In this document: positions 1 to 7,782 of the stretch, piece after piece | Position numbering within the stretch: position 1 is the first letter of the stretch | Layout of the letters: every line of letters begins with the position of its first letter | Assembly (NCBI GenBank): GCA_035762175.1 | Contig: DASTPP010000134.1 | Coordinates: forward strand, 1 to 64,000 | Direction: 5' to 3' | DNA: 64,000 bases | DNA from: DASTPP01 sp035762175 | GTDB lineage: Bacteria; Myxococcota_A; Polyangia; Polyangiales; Polyangiaceae | The notes under the pieces: generated by a model | What the model was told of the DNA's origin: nothing | The model's input: the letters and a program-made list of their open reading frames with translations, nothing else | Databases searched by the model: none | Made by a program: the position numbers and the translations under genes

Positions 1-1530
1 GGCATGGCGCGCGTGCACCTGGGCCGCTCGCGGGGCGCCGGGGGCTTCGCCCGCACGGTGGCCATCAAGCGGCTGCACCGCTCGCACGGCGACGACCCCG
101 AGCTCGTGGCGATGCTGCTCGACGAGGCGCGGCTGGTGGCGCGGGTGCACCACCCGAACGTCGTGCCCATCGTCGACGTGGTCGAGCAAGACGGCGAGCT
201 CCTGCTCGCGATGGAGTACGTGCACGGCGAGACGCTCGCGCGCCTCGCCCGGGCCTGCCCGAACGGGCGGCTGCCCCCGGCCGTGGCGGCCGCGGCGCTG
301 GTCGGGGCGCTGCGGGGGCTGCACGCGGCGCACGAGGCGCGCGACGAGCGGGGCGAGCCGCTCTGCCTGGTGCACCGCGACGTCAGCCCGCAGAACGTCA
401 TGGTTGGCACCGACGGGGTCGCGCGCGTGCTCGACTTCGGCATCGCCAAGGCGGCCCAGCGCTCGCAGATCACGCGGCAGGGGCACATCAAGGGCAAGTA
501 CGCCTACATGGCGCCCGAGCAGATCCGGCGCGGCGCGATCGACCGGCGCACCGACGTCTTCGCCGCGGCCGCCGTCCTGTGGGAGGCGCTGACCGGCCTC
601 CCGGTCTTCGGCGGCGACAACCCGGCCGCCGTCATGACGGCCGTGCTGGGCCGGCCCGTCGAGCCCCCGAGCCGCCTCGTCGAGGGCCTGCCGCCCTCGC
701 TCGACGCGGTCGTGCTGAAGGGGCTCGAGCGCGACCCCGAGGCCCGCTTCGCCTCGGCGCGCGAGATGGCCATCGCGCTCGAGCGGGCGGCGCCTTGCGC
801 CAGCGCGGTCGAGGTGGGCGCGTGGGTCGAGGCGGCGGCGGCCGAGGCGCTCGCCAAGCGCTCGAAGCTCATCGCCCGCGCCGAGCTCGCCACCAGCCTC
901 GTCGGCGAGACGCCGGCCCCGCCGAGCTGGGCCCCGCCCCCCGGCGAGCTGCCCCCGGCGCCGGCGGGCGCGACGAGCGGGCCGATCACCTCCCCGACCA
1001 TCCGACCGACCTCGCGCCCCGCGACCGCGCCGCCCCTCGTGCTGTCGGCCCCGCCAACGCCGCCGCCCGCCCGGCGCCGGGGGCTCGTGGCCTTCGTGCC
1101 CGCGTCCTTCCTCGCCCTGGGCGCCTTCGCCGTCGTCGCCTGGGGCTCGCCGCAGAGCCTGCGCGAACGGGTGTCGAAGGCCACGCAGCCGATCTCTCTC
1201 GGGGCCCTGAGGCTCAAGGTGGCCGCGCCCTCGAGCGCCGCCCCCCTCGCGACCTCGCCCCCGAACGCCGCCCCGGCCGCCAGCGCGAGCGCGCCCGCCG
1301 CCGCCCCGAATGCCCACCCGAGCGCGACGGCCTCTACGACGGCGGTCGCGCCCTCCGCCCTGAAGCCCGCCCGGCCCCCTTCGGCCTCGCCGCCGCCCCG
1401 CCCCGCCCCGCCGCCGCGCTCCGGCCCCGGCCGGCGTCCCGCTTCGGGGGGCGACGGCGCGGCCGACTCGTGCACGCCGCCCTACACGATCGAAGACGGC
1501 ATTCGCATCGTGAAGCCGCACTGCCTCTGA
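1..1530 (+). CDS. Ser/Thr protein kinase, 5' end outside the window
   Basis: Eukaryote-like (Hanks-type) kinase. The first visible residues are already the end of the glycine-rich loop, so the true start lies upstream. Counting from the first visible Met, the ATP-binding Lys is at about 22 (VAIKRL), the catalytic loop HRDVSPQN begins at 125, DFG is at 145-147 and an APEQ motif follows. After the kinase domain there is a Pro/Ala-rich linker, one membrane helix near residues 360-380, a second Ala/Pro-rich stretch and a C-terminal motif (CTPPYTIEDG...KPHCL) with paired Cys. The product is therefore a cytoplasmic kinase with a small extracytoplasmic tail. The HRDxSPQN catalytic loop matches the kinase at 41847-43718, not the HRDLKPEN kinases elsewhere in the window. 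The substrate is unknown. Confidence 0.93.
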   Translation, partial: GMARVHLGRSRGAGGFARTVAIKRLHRSHGDDPELVAMLLDEARLVARVHHPNVVPIVDVVEQDGELLLAMEYVHGETLARLARACPNGRLPPAVAAAALVGALRGLHAAHEARDERGEPLCLVHRDVSPQNVMVGTDGVARVLDFGIAKAAQRSQITRQGHIKGKYAYMAPEQIRRGAIDRRTDVFAAAAVLWEALTGLPVFGGDNPAAVMTAVLGRPVEPPSRLVEGLPPSLDAVVLKGLERDPEARFASAREMAIALERAAPCASAVEVGAWVEAAAAEALAKRSKLIARAELATSLVGETPAPPSWAPPPGELPPAPAGATSGPITSPTIRPTSRPATAPPLVLSAPPTPPPARRRGLVAFVPASFLALGAFAVVAWGSPQSLRERVSKATQPISLGALRLKVAAPSSAAPLATSPPNAAPAASASAPAAAPNAHPSATASTTAVAPSALKPARPPSASPPPRPAPPPRSGPGRRPASGGDGAADSCTPPYTIEDGIRIVKPHCL

Positions 1531-1569
1531 CCGCCGCCCTTTGCTTCACCCCGGCGGGGCCCGCGTGGC

Positions 1570-1983
1570 ATGGTCGGCGCCGTGACCGGCGAGACCATCA
1601 CCTTTTACGAGTACGGCCCCTGCTCGACCTGCCGCAAGGCGCGCGCTTGGCTCGAGGGACGGGGCGTCGCGTTCCGGGCGCTGCCGATCGTCGAGCGGCC
1701 GCCCTCCCGCGACGAGCTGCGCGCCCTGGTACAGAAGAGCGGGCTGCCCGCGCGCAAGTGGCTGAACACGAGCGGCCAGAGCTACCGCGCGCTCGTCGCC
1801 TCGCTCGGCAAGGACGCCGCCCTCGCCCTCGGCGACGACGATCTGGTCGCGCGCATGGCGGCCGACGGCAAGCTGATCAAGCGGCCCGTCCTGGTCGCCC
1901 GCGACAAGGTGCTGGTCGGCTTCCGCGAGGACGACTACGCGACGCTGGCGCCGGCGCGCCGGGCGCCGCGCGGGGCGGGCTGA
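1570..1983 (+). CDS. ArsC/Spx/MgsR-family thioredoxin-fold protein
   Basis: 137-residue protein of the ArsC/Spx/YffB family. A CxxC pair (C18-S-T-C21) sits after the first beta strand in ITFYEYGPCSTCRKA. The family-typical RKWLNTSGQSYR segment and the KRPVLV cis-Pro loop with a GF.ED motif follow. Length is normal for the family. Such proteins act as glutathione- or thioredoxin-dependent reductases or redox regulators. Nothing nearby (no arsB or arsR) supports a role in arsenate resistance, so only the fold is called. It starts 39 bp after the kinase gene and may be co-transcribed with it. ATG 1570 is used; GTG 1582 is also possible. Confidence 0.88.
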   Translation: MVGAVTGETITFYEYGPCSTCRKARAWLEGRGVAFRALPIVERPPSRDELRALVQKSGLPARKWLNTSGQSYRALVASLGKDAALALGDDDLVARMAADGKLIKRPVLVARDKVLVGFREDDYATLAPARRAPRGAG

Positions 1984-1997
1984 GGGCGACGCGCGCC

Positions 1998-2121
1998 CGG
2001 GCGGGGCTCGCGGCGGCGAGCGCACGCCCGGGCGCGGCTCGAGGCGGCGAGCACGTCTTCGGGTGCGGCTCGAGGCGGCGAGCGCGCCTCCGGGCGGGGC
2101 TCGCGGCGGCGAACCTGCGCT
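1998..2121 (+). repeat. 31-bp tandem repeat, 4 copies
   Basis: Four consecutive 31-bp units start at 1998, 2029, 2060 and 2091. Each begins CGGGNGNGGCTCG and carries a GGCGGCGA core. Units differ by a few substitutions. The array fills part of the 430-bp gap after the ArsC-like gene. The rest of the gap (2122-2413) is G+C-rich and shows no convincing gene; only the last part looks like a promoter region. Confidence 0.85.
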
Positions 2122-2409
2122 GCGGGCGGGCACGCGTCGGTTCGCCGCGCGCCGCGTCGCGTCGCGCGTTCGGGGCCCCGCTGTGCCTTTCCGCCTACGG
2201 CGGGCTGATCCGAGCGCCAGGGAGTGCGGGAGTCGAGCCGCTCGGCGCGCCGGGGCGGCCGGGCGACGGGCTGACCGCGCCGCCAGGGGGCGCGCGGGCG
2301 GGCCGCCCACGCCCTCGCCCTTTTCACCCGATCGGACGCGGGGCCCGGCGGCGAGCGCGACGACGCGAACTCGTTCACCAGCCCCTTCGCGACGGAGGGC
2401 GTCGCGCGG

Positions 2410-2415
2410 CATAAT
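2410..2415 (+). promoter_or_regulatory. possible -10 element (CATAAT)
   Basis: CATAAT is an AT-rich hexamer in very GC-rich sequence just ahead of the Ig-like lipoprotein gene. If it is a -10 box, transcription would start near 2422, which favours the Met codons at 2423 or 2435 over the one at 2414. No clear -35 box is visible. Confidence 0.3.
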
Positions 2416-3217
2416 GCTTGCGATGCCTCGGGTCATGAACACTTCGTTGCGTAGAGCCCGGGCGAGCGCCCTCGGGCGCCCGGCGCGCCTGACCGCGGCC
2501 GCCGCGGCCTTCGCGGCGCTCGCCGGCTGCGACGCGTCCGATTATGACCAGAGCCGCGTCGAGGGCGAGCTCGGGCGGGGCGATTTCAACTACGAGTGCA
2601 TCTCGCCCGCCGACGTCGCGTGCGAGTACCGCTGCACGCTCTTCACCTGCCAGGCCTCGGCGACCAACGAGCGGGCCTCGGTCTTCCCCTCGCGCGTCGC
2701 GGTCGGCGGCCTCTTCGCCCTCACGTACGTGCACGAGGGCGCCGACGCGAGCTCGCGCTACCGCGTGGTACCCGCGAGCCCCTCGTGGGTCGACACGCCC
2801 GCCGGGGCGAACCCCTCGGTCGCCAGCGCCGCCGAGACCTTCGTCGCCAAGCGCGCCGGCCAGCTCGCCTTTCTCGCGCGCAACCAGGCGGGACAGGTCG
2901 CCGACCTCTTGCACGTCGAGTTCGTGCCCCTCGACCACCTCGAGGTGAACGACTTTGGCGCCGTGACGGCCGCCGTCAAGCTCTCGCCCGGCGAGTCCAT
3001 CAACCTGCAGGCCTACCCCCAGGGCGTCGACGGGCGCTCGCTCGGCGGCGCCCTCTCGTACGCCTGGTCGAGCTCCGACGAGGCCGTCGCGGCGGTGGCC
3101 GTCGGCTCCGCCTCCGACCGCGTCAAGATCGAGGCGAAGGCCGAGGGCACGGCGACGGTGCGCGTGGCCGTCGGCGAGGTCACGCGCGAGGTCTCGATCG
3201 AGGTAGGTGCCCCATGA
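2414..3217 (+). CDS. lipoprotein with bacterial Ig-like (BIG2-type) domain
   Basis: Secreted lipoprotein of about 260 residues. A basic N-terminus and a hydrophobic Ala-rich segment lead to the lipobox LAGC. The mature part has a Cys-rich start (CISPADVACEYRCTLFTC), then beta-rich sequence. It ends with a BIG2-like domain: SYAWSSSDEAVAAV, followed by KIEAKAEGTATVRV. Such domains usually serve in surface adhesion or as spacers. The stop overlaps the next start (ATGA at 3214-3217), so the two lipoproteins are translationally coupled. Three Met codons (2414, 2423, 2435) precede the signal peptide; the longest is listed, although the CATAAT at 2410 hints at a later one. Confidence 0.8.
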   Translation: MLAMPRVMNTSLRRARASALGRPARLTAAAAAFAALAGCDASDYDQSRVEGELGRGDFNYECISPADVACEYRCTLFTCQASATNERASVFPSRVAVGGLFALTYVHEGADASSRYRVVPASPSWVDTPAGANPSVASAAETFVAKRAGQLAFLARNQAGQVADLLHVEFVPLDHLEVNDFGAVTAAVKLSPGESINLQAYPQGVDGRSLGGALSYAWSSSDEAVAAVAVGSASDRVKIEAKAEGTATVRVAVGEVTREVSIEVGAP

Positions 3218-3609
3218 ACGCGACCGTCCGAACCCTCGCCCGCCTCGGCCTCGGCGCCGCGCTCGCGCTCGCGGCCGGGTGCGGCAGCGAGAACCGCCTC
3301 GAGCGCGTCGACTTCTCGTACGAGACCACGCCGCCCGACCAGACCACCGTGAGCGCCTCGTCGATCGTCGTCCGGACGGGGCAGGCCATCGCCGTGCGCG
3401 CCCACCCGGTCATGAGCGAAGACGAGCTCGAAGACGATGACCGCTTCGAGCTGCGCTCGCAAGACCAGGCGGTTCTCGGGGTCGACCAGGGCGACGAGCC
3501 GTACCTCTTCGTGATCTACGGCGTCACGCCGGGCGACACGCGCGTGCAGGCGTTCGTCAACGGCCGCCCCGGCCCCACCATCAACGCCACCGTCGTCGTG
3601 GTGCCCTGA
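3214..3609 (+). CDS. small lipoprotein, Ig-like fold
   Basis: 131 residues: short signal peptide with lipobox AAGC, then an acidic beta-rich mature domain. Features such as DRFELRSQDQAVLGVDQ and TRVQAFVNGRPG resemble the BIG2-like end of the upstream gene, so both probably belong to one envelope-protein family. It begins in the ATGA overlap with the upstream lipoprotein, which makes a two-gene operon very likely. Function unknown. Confidence 0.82.
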   Translation: MNATVRTLARLGLGAALALAAGCGSENRLERVDFSYETTPPDQTTVSASSIVVRTGQAIAVRAHPVMSEDELEDDDRFELRSQDQAVLGVDQGDEPYLFVIYGVTPGDTRVQAFVNGRPGPTINATVVVVP

Positions 3610-3687
3610 GCGGCGACGCGGCGCGGCAATTGCCGGGCTCGCGACGCACCTTCGCCTACCCAGGCAGCATCTTGGCGGAACGTGACG

Positions 3688-3693
3688 TATAGT
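3688..3693 (+). promoter_or_regulatory. possible -10 element (TATAGT)
   Basis: TATAGT lies 8 bp before the ATG of the DedA-like gene in an AT-richer stretch (GACGTATAGTAAAG). If it is used, the mRNA would be leaderless or nearly so. No good -35 box is visible. Confidence 0.4.
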
Positions 3694-3701
3694 AAAGCGA
3701 C

Positions 3702-4352
3702 ATGAACCTCTCCGCCGGCGAGTCGAGCGGCATAGAAACCACCGAGAGCCGACGAGGGGGCGAAGGCGAAGCCAAGGGCGGCCGCGGCGGCGGGCTTCGG
3801 CTCGTGCTCCAGAGCCTGGTCGCGGTCTTTGTGCTCCTGGGCTTCGTCTCGGCGCTGGCGCACCTGCTCAAGCCCGAACTCGAAGCGTTCGGGCGCGGGT
3901 TTCTCGAGCGCTTCGGGGCGCTCGGGCTGACGCTCGGCACCTTCTTGGCCGACGGGTTTCACTTCCCGATCCCGCCGCAATTTTACATGCTGGCCGCCAT
4001 CACCTCGGGGTGGTCGCCGGTGACGAGCGTGGCGGCGATCACGGCCGGGTCGCTGGTGGGGGGCGTGGTTTCGCACCTCATCGGGCGCCACCTGCTCTGG
4101 CGGCTCCGGTTTTTGCGTCGCATCGTCGACCGCTCGCGCAAGCGCTTCGACTGGCTCTTCGCCAAGTACGGCTACTGGGCGGTGGCGGTGGGCAGCATCT
4201 CGCCGGTGCCCTTCTCGCTGCTCTGCAACCTCTCGGGCCTCTACAAGGTGCCCTTCCGGCTCTTTCTGGTCTTGAGCCTGTTCCGCGTCCCGCGCGTGAT
4301 GCTCTTTTACGTGCTCATTCGCGTCGGCTGGGCGTCGGCCGGCGGCGGCTGA
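3702..4352 (+). CDS. YqaA/DedA-family (SNARE-associated) membrane protein
   Basis: 216-residue inner-membrane protein. A 30-residue hydrophilic Gly/Glu-rich start precedes a membrane helix (LVAVFVLLGFVSALAHLL). The SNARE-assoc core follows: GTFLADGFHFPIPPQF, the glycine-rich re-entrant segment GSLVGGVVSHLIGR and the second half GYWAVAVGSISPVPFSL. The family (DedA, YqaA, TVP38) is linked to lipid scrambling or polyprenyl-phosphate recycling. The substrate here is not evident. The last ten codons and the stop lie in the first unit of a 45-bp tandem repeat that continues downstream. Confidence 0.87.
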   Translation: MNLSAGESSGIETTESRRGGEGEAKGGRGGGLRLVLQSLVAVFVLLGFVSALAHLLKPELEAFGRGFLERFGALGLTLGTFLADGFHFPIPPQFYMLAAITSGWSPVTSVAAITAGSLVGGVVSHLIGRHLLWRLRFLRRIVDRSRKRFDWLFAKYGYWAVAVGSISPVPFSLLCNLSGLYKVPFRLFLVLSLFRVPRVMLFYVLIRVGWASAGGG

Positions 4353-4490
4353 GCGGCCCCGGTTCACGTCGGCTGGGCGTCGGCCGGCGGCGGCTGAGCG
4401 GGTCGCATTCGCGTCGGCTGGGCGTTGACCGGCGGCGGCCGAGCGGGTCTCATTCGGCGGCGGCCGGCGGCGGCCGAGCGGGTCTCATTC
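4321..4490 (+). repeat. 45-bp tandem repeat spanning two convergent gene ends
   Basis: Units start at 4321, 4366 and 4411 (45 bp each), with a shortened 35-bp fourth copy from 4456 to 4490. The first unit encodes the last ten residues and TGA of the DedA-like gene. The last copy reaches the TGA of the nuclease gene on the other strand. The array thus looks like amplification of a gene tail. Confidence 0.88.
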
Positions 4491-5369
4491 GGCGTCGACG
4501 CGGGCCTCGATCGCGGCCTGCGTGGCCTCGGCCACGTCCGACAGGAGGTCGTAGCCGCTCGCCTTCTCGACGTCGTCGACGCGCGTGCGGTAGCGCCGCC
4601 ATTCGTCGGACGAGATACCTTTGACGTTGGGCATGCGCACGGCGATGACGCGGGTGCCGGGGCCCACGTCGGCGGCGCCTTGGCCGCGCTCGAGCACGGC
4701 GACGACCTTGAAGAAGGCCTCGGGCACGGCGACGCCGCCGCGGCCGATGCGGGGCGGGTTCTGGGCGTAGAGGGGGCCGGCGACGACGTAGAGGTCTTTG
4801 CCCCGGCGCGCGAGCTCTTGGCAGTGCTCTTCGAGGCGCAGCCAGGGGCCGGCGTTCAGGTCGTGGGTCTGGGGCAAGATGTTGGTAAGTAGAAAGGTCG
4901 CGCGGTTGTCGTCGGGCGTCGCGGTGCGCTCTTCCGAGCGCACCATGTGCCCGCGGTCGAAGCCCGAGTCGGTGTAGTCTTCGTGGCGCACGCGGTAGAC
5001 GCCGGCGGGCAGCTGCTCGTCGACGAGGAACTTGCCCTGGTGGCGCTTGGCGGGGCCGAAGTGCGAGGCGTTCAGGTTCCAGCCGACCCAGTTGGCGCCG
5101 TTGCGCTTGGGGTTGTACGAGAGCGCGTACTGGGGCTTGACGAGAAGCTGGTCGTCGCTCGGGTCGGCGTCGGCGGGCACGCCCAGCGCGAGGTGCGGGC
5201 TCGTCTGGCGGCCGCGGCCCGAGGCGGGGCGGCCGCCGGCCGGCGGCGGCTTGGCCGCGTCGGTGCGGGGCGGCTTCGGGCGGTCGCGATCGAGGACGGC
5301 GTCGTTGCCGCAGCTGGCGAGGGCGAGGGCGAGCAGGGCGGGGGCGGCGAGCGCGCGGGCGGCCGGCAT
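4485..5369 (-). CDS. secreted DNA/RNA non-specific endonuclease (lipoprotein)
   Basis: 294 residues. The signal peptide ends in lipobox LASC (Cys 20), followed by a Pro-rich linker and a NUC1/Serratia-nuclease domain. The signature DRGHM is at about 138-142, with H141 as general base. The metal-binding Asn region (TNILPQTHDLNAGPW) follows, then YVVAGPLY and the late VRMPNVKGISSDEW segment. It should cleave DNA and RNA on the outer membrane or outside the cell, for nutrition or predation. The gene is divergent from the histidine phosphatase gene across 71 bp. Its stop lies inside the 45-bp repeat array. Confidence 0.92.
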   Translation of the reverse strand: MPAARALAAPALLALALASCGNDAVLDRDRPKPPRTDAAKPPPAGGRPASGRGRQTSPHLALGVPADADPSDDQLLVKPQYALSYNPKRNGANWVGWNLNASHFGPAKRHQGKFLVDEQLPAGVYRVRHEDYTDSGFDRGHMVRSEERTATPDDNRATFLLTNILPQTHDLNAGPWLRLEEHCQELARRGKDLYVVAGPLYAQNPPRIGRGGVAVPEAFFKVVAVLERGQGAADVGPGTRVIAVRMPNVKGISSDEWRRYRTRVDDVEKASGYDLLSDVAEATQAAIEARVDAE

Positions 5370-5440
5370 GGGCCCGCTGGCTTACTACGGCGGGGGCGCG
5401 GCGTTGACGCCCGTCGGGCGCCCCGCCACCGTGGGCCGCC

Positions 5441-6121
5441 GTGCCCCCCGAGCGCGCCCCGCCCCGCAGCCCCCTCTGGCCCCGAACGACCCGCATTTAC
5501 CTCGTCCGGCACGCCGAGAGCGTGGCGAACGCGGGCGCGTACTTCGCGGGCCAGAGCGACGCGCCCCTGAGCGAGCGGGGGCGGCGGCAGGCCGAGGCGC
5601 TGGGGCAGGCCTTCGCGCGCGTGCCGCTCGACGCGCTCTACGCGAGCGATCTCGAGCGCGCGCGCGACACGGCGGCGGCGATCGTCCGAGGGCGCTTGCT
5701 CGACGTCGTGCCCGAGCGGGGGCTGCGCGAGCGGGACATGGGCGAGCTCTCGGGCGTGTCGTTCGACGAGGTGCGCGAGCGCTCCCCCGAGCTGTGGCAG
5801 AAGATCCTCGCGCGCGACCCCTACGCGGCGCCGCCCGGCGGCGAGAGCCACGCCGAGCTGGCCGAGCGGGTCCGGCGGACGCTCGGCGCGATCGTGCCGC
5901 GCCACCGCGGCCAGGCGATCGCGCTCGTGGCGCACGGCGGCACCATCGCGCACGCGGCGCGCCTGCTGCTCGGCGTCGACGACTTCGCGCTGCCCTTCTG
6001 GGTGGCGGCCGACAACGCGAGCGTGACCCGGGTCGATCACGTCGAGCCGGCCGAGGGCGTGCTCTTGCCGCGGCTCGCGTACGCCAACCGCGTCGCGGCG
6101 GCCGAGGGCGACGCCTTCTGA
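5441..6121 (+). CDS. histidine phosphatase family protein (phosphoglycerate mutase-like)
   Basis: 226 residues. The phospho-acceptor motif RHAES is at 23-27 (His 24). SDLERARDTAA comes next, then the acid/base Glu in RERDMGELSG, and the second catalytic His is at about 165 (LVAHGGTIAH). This is the dPGM branch-2 / GpmB/CobC-type phosphatase fold. The substrate cannot be named from sequence; small phosphoesters are usual. Start is GTG 5441, leaving a 20-residue N-terminal extension before the first beta strand. Confidence 0.88.
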   Translation: MPPERAPPRSPLWPRTTRIYLVRHAESVANAGAYFAGQSDAPLSERGRRQAEALGQAFARVPLDALYASDLERARDTAAAIVRGRLLDVVPERGLRERDMGELSGVSFDEVRERSPELWQKILARDPYAAPPGGESHAELAERVRRTLGAIVPRHRGQAIALVAHGGTIAHAARLLLGVDDFALPFWVAADNASVTRVDHVEPAEGVLLPRLAYANRVAAAEGDAF

Positions 6122-6180
6122 GCGGCCGGGCGCGGGCCTCGCGCCTCGGCCGCGCGGCGGCGTCTCGGCTCTTCGCGGCG

Positions 6181-6256
6181 GTCGAGCGGGCGCTCTGGCG
6201 CGCGGGCCCTTACCGCCGAGGTCGAGCGGGCGCTCTGGCGCGCGGGCCCTTACCGC
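6181..6256 (+). repeat. 40-bp direct duplication containing the stop of the Rieske gene
   Basis: A 36-bp sequence (GTCGAGCGGGCGCTC...TACCGC) occurs at 6181-6216 and again at 6221-6256 with no differences. The second copy includes the TAA stop of the Rieske gene (minus strand); the first copy lies just beyond it. This is another case of a duplicated gene 3' end. Confidence 0.9.
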
Positions 6257-6957
6257 TGCGGGGGCCGGGGCGGCGGCTCGCCGTCGAACACGAGGTGCAC
6301 CTCGCCGAAGGGGTCGATCTCGAGCTCGATCGGCCAGAGCGAGCGGCCGACGCAGGGGCCCGTGGTGCAGGCGCCCGAGCCGGCGTCGAAGACGGCGCCG
6401 TGGCGCCGGCAGTGCAGCTCGCCCTTGTCGTCGTCGTGCACGTCGCCGTCGCCGAAGTCGAGCGGCACGGCGAGGTGGCGGCACAGGTTGGCGTAGGCGA
6501 CGAGGCGGCCGCCGGCGCGGCCGACGAGCGCCGAGCGGGCGCGGGTCGTGTCGGGCATGAGCGCGGGGGGCCAGAGCGGCACGACGAGGAAGCCCTCGCG
6601 GGGCAGCCAGGCGGCCGACCCGATCGAGAGGCGGAGCTTGGGCGGGGGCGGGCCGCTGCCGGGCGGAGGAGCACTGCTCCGGGGCGCGGGCGGAAGGCTG
6701 CCGGGCGGAGGGGCGCCGCTTCGAGGCACGGGCGGGCCGCTGCCGGGCGGAGGGGCGCCACTCGGGGGCGCGGGCGGGAGGGTGCCCGGCGCGGGCAGGT
6801 TCATGATGGGCACGGGCGCGCTGCTGATGCGCACGGGCACGCCGCTGACGGGCGCGGGCACGGCGCTGACGGGCGCGGGCACGCCGCTGACGGGCGCGGG
6901 CACGGCGCTGACGGGCGCGGGCGGGCGGCTGCCGGGCGGCGGGGCGTCGGTCGGCAT
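6250..6957 (-). CDS. Rieske [2Fe-2S] protein with Pro-rich repetitive N-terminus
   Basis: 235 residues. The first 105 are a Pro/Val/Ser/Ala low-complexity region built from units like PAPVSAV/PAPVSGV and PPPGSGPP. The C-terminal half is a Rieske domain. Its cluster ligands C159-x-H161 (LCRHLAVPLD) and C183-x2-H186 (LHCRRHGAVFD) are both present. It lacks a signal or membrane helix, so it is more like a soluble Rieske-type ferredoxin or oxygenase component than a bc1 subunit. No partner oxygenase is adjacent. It is followed 28 bp upstream (minus direction) by no coupled gene; the phosphoesterase gene lies behind its start. Confidence 0.88.
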   Translation of the reverse strand: MPTDAPPPGSRPPAPVSAVPAPVSGVPAPVSAVPAPVSGVPVRISSAPVPIMNLPAPGTLPPAPPSGAPPPGSGPPVPRSGAPPPGSLPPAPRSSAPPPGSGPPPPKLRLSIGSAAWLPREGFLVVPLWPPALMPDTTRARSALVGRAGGRLVAYANLCRHLAVPLDFGDGDVHDDDKGELHCRRHGAVFDAGSGACTTGPCVGRSLWPIELEIDPFGEVHLVFDGEPPPRPPQR

Positions 6958-6985
6958 CGGGTCGGCCTCGCCTCAGGCGCGCGGG

Positions 6986-7729
6986 CTAGCGCTTCTCGCC
7001 ATAGGCCTTGCCGCTGCCGAAGTAGCGCCGGCGGGCGAGCACGCGCACGAGCAGGTCGCGCCGCTCGTCGGGCGGCGGCACCTGCTCGCCCGAGCGCAGG
7101 ACCATGGCCGTCAGCTCGCCGCCGTAGACGCAGCCGGTGTCGATGCCGGTGGCGCTCGCGTGCAGCTGCGGCTCGCGCTGGGCGTAGTGGCCGAAGACGA
7201 CGTGGGGGGGGCCGTAGTAGCGGCTGGCCCAGGGGGTGCCGCCGGGCCGCTCGAGCGGCTCGCCGGCGGGGCCGAGCGAGCGGACGGTGAGCAGGGTGCG
7301 GCGCGACTGGTGCTCGATGGCGACGCCGGGCACGACGCCGGCGTGCACGAGGCGCACGCCGTGCTCGGGCAGGTCGAGCCAGAGCGGGGTGCGGCCGAGG
7401 TAGTCCCAGTGCTCGCGCCGGAGGCTGCGGGCGACCTGCCGGTGCATGTCGCCGAGGGGCTCGGGGGGCAGGCCCGAGCGGCGGGCCGCGTGCCAGCGCA
7501 GGAGCTTCTCTTCGTGGTTGCCGCGCACGGCCGCGGCGCCGAGCCGGCGGGCGAGGGCGATGACGCCGGGGCTGTCGGGCCCGCGCGAGACGAGGTCGCC
7601 GGTCAGGTAGAGCCGGTCGCCGTCGCCGAAGCCCACCTTGTCGAGCAGGTCTTCGAGCTCGGCGCGGCAGCCGTGCACGTCGCCGACGATGACGGTGCGG
7701 CCGGGCCCGCGCGCGCCGGGGCCGTTCAT
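6986..7729 (-). CDS. ApaH/PP2A-like metallophosphoesterase
   Basis: 247 residues. Metal-site motifs are in order: GDVHG (16-20), GDLVSRGPD (from 44), GNHE (70-73), LVHAGV and FGHYAQREP. This is the calcineurin-like fold of the bacterial PPP family (diadenosine tetraphosphatase or protein phosphatase). Given the many Ser/Thr kinases in the window a protein phosphatase role is conceivable but not shown. The reading frame is open far upstream, but the first residues resembling the family are reached from ATG 7729, 53 bp after the glgC stop. It is probably co-transcribed with glgC. Confidence 0.88.
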   Translation of the reverse strand: MNGPGARGPGRTVIVGDVHGCRAELEDLLDKVGFGDGDRLYLTGDLVSRGPDSPGVIALARRLGAAAVRGNHEEKLLRWHAARRSGLPPEPLGDMHRQVARSLRREHWDYLGRTPLWLDLPEHGVRLVHAGVVPGVAIEHQSRRTLLTVRSLGPAGEPLERPGGTPWASRYYGPPHVVFGHYAQREPQLHASATGIDTGCVYGGELTAMVLRSGEQVPPPDERRDLLVRVLARRRYFGSGKAYGEKR

Positions 7730-7782
7730 GGCGCGCGCGGCGGGGGCGGCGGGGGGTGGGGGCGGGCTTCGCGTGGCACGGC

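Noticed and set aside
1570..1983. Arsenate reductase function for the ArsC-like protein
   Set aside because: The fold fits, but the CxxC pattern and lack of ars neighbours do not support a specific arsenate role.
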